Below, piece after piece: positions 7,582-11,551 of a stretch of 11,551 bases of DNA. Within the stretch, counting starts at the first letter, position 1, and every line of letters starts with the position of its first letter. Where the stretch lies: NCBI GenBank assembly GCA_002450905.1, contig DKAT01000056.1:1-11551 (forward strand), written 5' to 3'. The translations under genes and the position numbers were made by a program. The notes under the pieces were generated by a model, which worked only from the letters and a program-made list of their open reading frames with translations, was not told where the DNA came from and made no database searches. This DNA is from Spirochaetia bacterium UBA6919 (GTDB lineage: Bacteria; Spirochaetota; UBA6919).

Positions 7582-7609
7582 TTGAAAATTGATTAAAACA
7601 TATTATCTT
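7582..7609 (+). promoter_or_regulatory. Candidate promoter of the methyltransferase/MsrB pair
   Basis: TTGAAA, a 16-base spacer and TATCTT form a reasonable sigma-70-type promoter about 56 bases before the ATG at 7666. The -10 overlaps the left arm of the dyad at 7606-7628. Confidence 0.4.
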
Positions 7610-7628
7610 ATCCTGTAATTCGATAAGA
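7606..7628 (+). promoter_or_regulatory. Dyad overlapping the -10 region, possible operator
   Basis: TCTTATC-N9-GATAAGA is a perfect 7-bp inverted repeat at the likely start of transcription. It could bind a repressor, or form a hairpin in the 5' leader. No particular regulator is implied by the sequence. Confidence 0.4.
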
Positions 7629-7654
7629 ATGATTTCAAATATCATCGTATAATT

Positions 7655-7660
7655 AAGGAG
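7655..7660 (+). promoter_or_regulatory. Ribosome binding site of the methyltransferase gene
   Basis: AAGGAG, five bases before the ATG at 7666, fixes the start so that the hydrophobic N-terminus is part of the protein. This matters for the export prediction. Confidence 0.8.
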
Positions 7661-7665
7661 ATATC

Positions 7666-8448
7666 ATGCATCGTATTTATATTTTATTATTATTTATCGT
7701 TTTATTCTTTACCTATTGCAGTAAGAATACTCCTGAAACCAAAAAAACTGAAGACAAACCCCATAATCATCAGCACAAAGGTGAGCACAAACACCACGAG
7801 CACGGAGGACATGATCATAACAGACACCACGAACACCATCAGGATCAGGATATGCACAGTGACCACCAGAAACACTCATTCAAAGATGTAAAAAAATATG
7901 TCAAAATGTTTGAATCCCCATCCAGATTAAAATGGCAGAAACCCGATGAAGTGATTAAAGAAATGAACCTTAAAAATGGAGATGTGGTTGCGGATATTGG
8001 TGCTGGAACAGGATATTTTTCCCGTAGAATAGCAAAAGCCGTAGGACCCAATGGAAAAGTACATGCCTATGATATAGAACCTAATATGGTAAATCATATG
8101 AAGGAAGATGCAAATAAATTAGGTCTTAAAAACTATTTACCAGAGGTCATTTCTGCTGATAAACCTAAGTTTCCTGAAAACCAATTTAATGTGATATTCA
8201 TTGCAAATACTTATCATCATATCCCGGATAGAATTAATTATTTCAAGAACCTCATAAAATCTTTAAAAAAGGGGGGAAGGCTAATCATCGTTGATTTTAA
8301 AAAAATGGTTACAAAGTTCGGTCCCCCTAAAAAGCACAAAATCGCAAAATCTCAGGTCACAAAAGAATTATGGAAAGCAGGATACGAAGCTAAACGTTCT
8401 CCAAATGTAATGCCGTATCACTATTTTATTGAATTTCAGTCAAAATAA
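7666..8448 (+). CDS. Exported or lipid-anchored His-rich class I methyltransferase-fold protein
   Basis: Protein of 260 residues. Residues 1-17 form a hydrophobic signal segment ending in FFTYC, a loose lipobox with C18 as the possible lipidated residue; Tyr just before the Cys is atypical, so a plain anchor or cleaved signal is also possible. Residues 33-70 form a linker with 16 histidines that could bind Zn, Cu or Ni. The rest is a complete class I SAM-methyltransferase fold: VADIGAGTGYF (108-118), YDIEP (135-139), IANTYHHIPD (179-188) and a GGRLIIVDF strand (203-211). The segment YVKMFESPSRLKWQKPDEV before the fold recalls a group of secreted methyltransferase-like proteins in proteobacteria that also carry a His-rich leader. 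Its substrate is unknown, and SAM should be scarce outside the cytoplasm. The MsrB gene follows after 57 bases on the same strand. Confidence 0.85.
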   Translation: MHRIYILLLFIVLFFTYCSKNTPETKKTEDKPHNHQHKGEHKHHEHGGHDHNRHHEHHQDQDMHSDHQKHSFKDVKKYVKMFESPSRLKWQKPDEVIKEMNLKNGDVVADIGAGTGYFSRRIAKAVGPNGKVHAYDIEPNMVNHMKEDANKLGLKNYLPEVISADKPKFPENQFNVIFIANTYHHIPDRINYFKNLIKSLKKGGRLIIVDFKKMVTKFGPPKKHKIAKSQVTKELWKAGYEAKRSPNVMPYHYFIEFQSK

Positions 8449-8505
8449 ATGTGTTTTTTTATGAAATGTCATGACGTTTTAGTATTTTTTTAATAAATTT
8501 TTAAA

Positions 8506-8934
8506 ATGGATAAAAAAGACCAATTAAATCAGTTAACCGATTTACAATACCAAGTTACCCAACAAAATGGCACAGAACGACCCTTCCATAATGAATTCTG
8601 GGATAATAAAAAACCCGGTATCTATGTGGATATTATATCTGGAGAACCCCTTTTCAGTTCCACAGATAAATTCGACTCGGGTACAGGATGGCCAAGTTTC
8701 GTAAAACCCCTCGTCCCTCAAAATATCATTGAATTGTCTGATCACAGTCATTTTATGGTGAGAACTGAAGTCCGAAGTAAAAATGCAGATTCCCACCTGG
8801 GACACCTCTTTGATGATGGTCCTGCCCCTACGGGATTACGGTATTGCATCAATTCCGCTTCCCTGAGATTTATACCTGCTGAAGATTTAGACAAAGAAGG
8901 ATACGGTGATTATAAATCTTTGTTTGAAAAATAA
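8506..8934 (+). CDS. msrB: Peptide-methionine (R)-S-oxide reductase MsrB
   Basis: Cytoplasmic enzyme of 142 residues that reduces methionine-R-sulfoxide in proteins back to methionine. It covers the normal MsrB length with DKFDSGTGWPSF (54-65), RTEVRSKNADSHLGHLFDDG (86-105) and the active-site strand GLRYCINSASLRF, with C114 as the catalytic cysteine. C114 is the only cysteine. The two CxxC zinc motifs of the zinc-binding class are absent, and the resolving cysteine seen in many relatives (DSGCGWPSF) is Thr60. Recycling must therefore use thioredoxin directly or another reductant. There is no signal peptide. It is probably co-transcribed with the methyltransferase gene. There is no Shine-Dalgarno sequence before the ATG, only an AT-rich tract, so translation may be weak or depend on an unstructured leader. 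Confidence 0.95.
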   Translation: MDKKDQLNQLTDLQYQVTQQNGTERPFHNEFWDNKKPGIYVDIISGEPLFSSTDKFDSGTGWPSFVKPLVPQNIIELSDHSHFMVRTEVRSKNADSHLGHLFDDGPAPTGLRYCINSASLRFIPAEDLDKEGYGDYKSLFEK

Positions 8935-9070
8935 ATAATCAGTCAATCCATCTTACATTGATTGAAATATCTGTTACAGTAAGTCATACAAATAAATAGA
9001 AGATAGTCAGCTTATAAAGATATATATTAATTATTAAGAAGAAGAATTGATTTATAAAAATAGTTTAATA

Positions 9071-9100
9071 ATTTTTTCCCATACTTCTCCCATGAGGGGG
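9071..9100 (-). repeat. Copy 2 of the 11-bp repeat element, inverted
   Basis: Read on the minus strand this is CCCCCTC followed by ATGGGAGAAGT and ATGGGAAAAAA and then an AT tail. It matches 21 consecutive bases of the copy at 2681-2701 and shares the C-rich lead-in, but has two units where copy 1 has at least three. The adjacent CACCAAACCACC (minus strand) resembles the C-rich patch beside copy 1. It lies 136 bp after the MsrB stop codon. Confidence 0.65.
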
Positions 9101-9127
9101 TGGTTTGGTGTTAATATATATTTATTT

Positions 9128-9160
9128 ATGTTCTTATAACAAATTTAATTTGTTGAACAT
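9128..9160 (+). promoter_or_regulatory. Long interrupted dyad upstream of the sensor kinase
   Basis: ATGTTC-TTAT-AACAAATT-T-AATTTGTT-GAACAT has two nested inverted repeats (6 bp outside, 8 bp inside) with a 4-base bulge on one side. It lies 33 bases before the GTG start. It could be an operator or a leader hairpin; there is no U-tract after it, so it is not an intrinsic terminator. The rest of 8935-9193 is AT-rich, with only a weak TCAATC/GATTGA hairpin (8943-8965) after msrB and no gene that I can support. Confidence 0.45.
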
Positions 9161-9182
9161 GAGCAGTAATTTCTAAATACAC

Positions 9183-9187
9183 GGTGA
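9183..9187 (+). promoter_or_regulatory. Ribosome binding site supporting the GTG start of the kinase
   Basis: GGTGA is six bases before GTG 9194. An in-frame TAA occupies 9191-9193, so translation in this frame cannot begin any earlier. Confidence 0.65.
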
Positions 9188-9193
9188 AAATAA

Positions 9194-11551
9194 GTGTCCA
9201 TTCATAAAAAAATATTAACTGGGTTTCTCTTAATATCTTTAACGTGTTTAATTATAATATCGGTATCTACTTATTATTCCAGTAAACATCTTCTTATACA
9301 GCAAATCGAAAATCAATTAAATTCCATTTCAGACAACAAAAAAATTATAGTTCAAAATTATATTGACAATCAGTATAATCAATTGGAAATATTTACCAGC
9401 CGACTTCTTATCAAACGGATTCTCAATCGATCCAATTTAAACACCATTACTGAAAAGGATTACGAGAGTGCCAATCGAATTATGAAAGATACCATTACAG
9501 GCACAAATCATATAAATAAAGTTACATTAGTAAATAAAAATGGTATAATCGTTGCATGTTCTAATTCAGATGATCTGGGTAAAAATATTTCGAATACTAA
9601 AATATTTAAACATTCTATTAAAGATATAATCCTGGATCATTTTCAATTCGATAATAATAAGAATGCAGTACAAATTACTGCTACACCTCTGGTATTTGAA
9701 GAGAATATCGTGGGTTCTGTCATATTTGAAAATAAATTAGATAGTTTATATTTTCTTCTGAGAATTAATCCTGGTTTAGGACAATCAGGAGAAGTTCTTT
9801 TAGCAAGGAGAATATCCGATGGCAGTACACAATTTATTGCCCCTTTGAAATATGACAAGCATAGTATTTTCACGAAGTTTATTCCTAAATTACAACAAAT
9901 TCCAATCAATGAAGCTCTCATTCAAAAAGAACAAATAATTACAAATATGAATGATTATAGGAATATCCCTGTCATTGCATCAACAAGATATATTGGCAAA
10001 ACTAAAAAATCCTTTGTAGATTGGGGAATGGTAGTTAAAATCGATCGAGATGAGGCGATGAAAGCAATCTACAGTCTCCGTTTCCAATTACTGACTATAA
10101 TTATCTTCTCTACTATCGCAATTATCATCATTTCCTATTACTTATCGAAGGGTATAATTAACCCAATTCGATACTTAACTAAAACTTCCCAGGTTATAAG
10201 CAAGGGTGATCTTTCTCAACGTGTTCAAATAATATCAAAGGACGAAATTGGCATTCTAGGCAATTCATTCAACCATATGGTAGATCAACTCGAATCCGCA
10301 AATCATCTGTTAAATGAAAAAATATCTGAACTCAACCACGATATTCAAATCCGTAAGCAAACAGAAGATCAATTGCATCAAACTCTTAACAAACTCGCTG
10401 ATATCCATCAAGCCCTTGATAATCATGCTATCGTTGCTATCACTGATGCTCATGGTAAAATTACTTATGCCAACGATAAATTCTGTGAAATATCAAAATA
10501 TCCCCGTGAAGAAATTATTGGAAAGGATCATAATATCGTTAATTCTGGTTATCACCCTAAAGAATTCTTTATAAATCTCTGGAATACCATTATTGATGGG
10601 AAAATATGGAAAGGTGAGTTTTTAAATCGTGCTAAGGATGGCAGTTTATATTGGGTCAAATCAACAATATACCCATTCCTTGATGAAAATAAAAAGCCCT
10701 ACCAATTTATCGCTATTCGAACAGATATAACAGAACAGAAACTCATGGAAGAAGAACTTAAAAAGCTTTTAGCCGTACAAAAGAACATAGAAATACAACT
10801 CAGAGATGCAAAAGACCTTGCTGAAGAACACAATCGCCTTAAGACACAATTTCTTAATAATATCAGCCATGAAATCAAAACACCTTTAAATGGTATCATG
10901 GGCTTCACTGAACTTAGCTTACAGGATAATAACTTAAACGATGAACATCGGGAAAATCTCGAAATGATAAGGGATTCCTCACATCTTTTGATGGCATTAT
11001 TTAAAAATCTCTTTGACCTCAGTGAAATTGAAACGGGAAGATTTCACCTGATATATCAGTCATTTAATATTATAAATATCCTTACTTACATCTATAAAAT
11101 ATTTAATCCTCTTGCTATAGAAAAAAGTATTGAATTGTCCTACTTTCTACCACCAAATCTAAATAAGTCATATGCCGGGGATCCTGAATGTATTACCCGT
11201 GTCCTGTTAAATCTTGTTGACAATGCCATTAAATTTACTCAAGGTGGAAAAGTTAATTTACAGGTTGATCAATATTCTGAAGAAACGGACCAAAACTACG
11301 ATGACCTAAATGACTCTGTCAAACTGTTATTTAAAATCAAAGATACAGGTATAGGTATACAAGAAGACCTTCAAAAAATTATTTTCGATCCCTTTCGGCA
11401 GGTAGATGGATCTGAGACTCGTCAATACAGCGGACTTGGTATCGGTTTATCGACGTCAAAGAGGCTTGTCAATTATATGGGGGGTGAGATATGGCTTGAA
11501 AGTTATCTTAATGTTGGTACATCCATCTATTTTACGGTTCCATTAGTCATA
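9194..11551 (+). CDS. Sensor histidine kinase, Cache-HAMP-PAS-HisKA-HATPase (3' end cut by window)
   Basis: The frame is open for 786 codons from GTG 9194 to the last base of the window. Layout: membrane helix (about 7-27); extracytoplasmic Cache-type domain with GIIVACSNSDDLGKNIS (from 117) and PGLGQSGE (193-200); second membrane helix (about 297-317); HAMP with NPIR near 323; coiled coil; PAS domain (about 405-515) ending in RTDITEQK; HisKA with the phospho-acceptor H559 in SHEIKTPL; and an HATPase_c domain with LVDNAIKFT (N677), DTGIGI (717-722), FDPFRQVD and GLGIGLSTSKRL. All catalytic boxes are present. It should autophosphorylate in response to a periplasmic and perhaps a cytoplasmic signal. 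Kinases of this build often continue into a receiver domain, but that part would lie outside the window. No cognate regulator gene is seen upstream. Confidence 0.93.
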   Translation, partial: MSIHKKILTGFLLISLTCLIIISVSTYYSSKHLLIQQIENQLNSISDNKKIIVQNYIDNQYNQLEIFTSRLLIKRILNRSNLNTITEKDYESANRIMKDTITGTNHINKVTLVNKNGIIVACSNSDDLGKNISNTKIFKHSIKDIILDHFQFDNNKNAVQITATPLVFEENIVGSVIFENKLDSLYFLLRINPGLGQSGEVLLARRISDGSTQFIAPLKYDKHSIFTKFIPKLQQIPINEALIQKEQIITNMNDYRNIPVIASTRYIGKTKKSFVDWGMVVKIDRDEAMKAIYSLRFQLLTIIIFSTIAIIIISYYLSKGIINPIRYLTKTSQVISKGDLSQRVQIISKDEIGILGNSFNHMVDQLESANHLLNEKISELNHDIQIRKQTEDQLHQTLNKLADIHQALDNHAIVAITDAHGKITYANDKFCEISKYPREEIIGKDHNIVNSGYHPKEFFINLWNTIIDGKIWKGEFLNRAKDGSLYWVKSTIYPFLDENKKPYQFIAIRTDITEQKLMEEELKKLLAVQKNIEIQLRDAKDLAEEHNRLKTQFLNNISHEIKTPLNGIMGFTELSLQDNNLNDEHRENLEMIRDSSHLLMALFKNLFDLSEIETGRFHLIYQSFNIINILTYIYKIFNPLAIEKSIELSYFLPPNLNKSYAGDPECITRVLLNLVDNAIKFTQGGKVNLQVDQYSEETDQNYDDLNDSVKLLFKIKDTGIGIQEDLQKIIFDPFRQVDGSETRQYSGLGIGLSTSKRLVNYMGGEIWLESYLNVGTSIYFTVPLVI

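Noticed and set aside
8461..8490. Possible terminator between the methyltransferase gene and msrB
   Set aside because: AAATG/CGTTT with a six-base loop gives only a five-pair stem including a G-T pair, and the T-run starts several bases later.
9643..10908. Short open frames inside the sensor kinase in other frames and on the opposite strand
   Set aside because: They lie wholly within the kinase coding frame, have no family resemblance, and are shadows of it.

Overview
The window is a low-GC, bacterial chromosomal stretch that most likely comes from a spirochaete. The best evidence is a 503-residue minus-strand gene that has the full layout I associate with the spirochaete-restricted 'spiro-SPASM' radical SAM family: a nucleotidyltransferase-like N-terminus, a CxxxCxxC radical SAM core and a Cys-rich SPASM tail. 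A chemoreceptor and a large Cache-type sensor kinase, both membrane-anchored, fit a motile, environment-sensing organism. This assignment rests on recalled family features, not on a search.

Layout, left to right. (1) 1-248: a non-coding leader, possibly holding the last codons of an upstream gene. (2) 249-2495 (+): a dCache/HAMP methyl-accepting chemotaxis protein; the internal ATG has the ribosome binding site. (3) 2496-2946: a 451-bp gap between converging genes. It carries a degenerate 11-bp tandem repeat and a C-rich patch but no convincing gene. (4) 2947-4536 (-): a membrane-anchored pentapeptide-like repeat protein with a very regular 5/6-residue Phe ladder. (5) 4699-5791 (-): a two-gene operon with 35 bp of overlap, made of an unrecognised 208-residue protein followed by a PIN-domain nuclease, arranged like a toxin-antitoxin pair. 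(6) 5933-7444 (-): the spiro-SPASM protein. (7) 7445-7665: a divergent promoter region. (8) 7666-8934 (+): an exported or lipid-anchored methyltransferase-fold protein with a 16-histidine tract, then a methionine sulfoxide reductase B with a single cysteine. (9) 8935-9193: a gap with an inverted second copy of the 11-bp repeat element and a long dyad. (10) 9194 to the window edge (+): a GTG-initiated sensor histidine kinase (Cache-HAMP-PAS-HisKA-HATPase), cut by the window end.

Little here forms one pathway. The clearest functional units are the PIN operon and the methyltransferase/MsrB pair. The two sensory genes at the ends are separate transcription units. Points most worth following up: the methyltransferase-fold protein that appears to be exported although its cosubstrate is cytoplasmic; the PIN module with an unfamiliar partner; the 11-bp repeat element present as an inverted pair about 6.4 kb apart; and the near-perfect undecapeptide ladder in the repeat protein.
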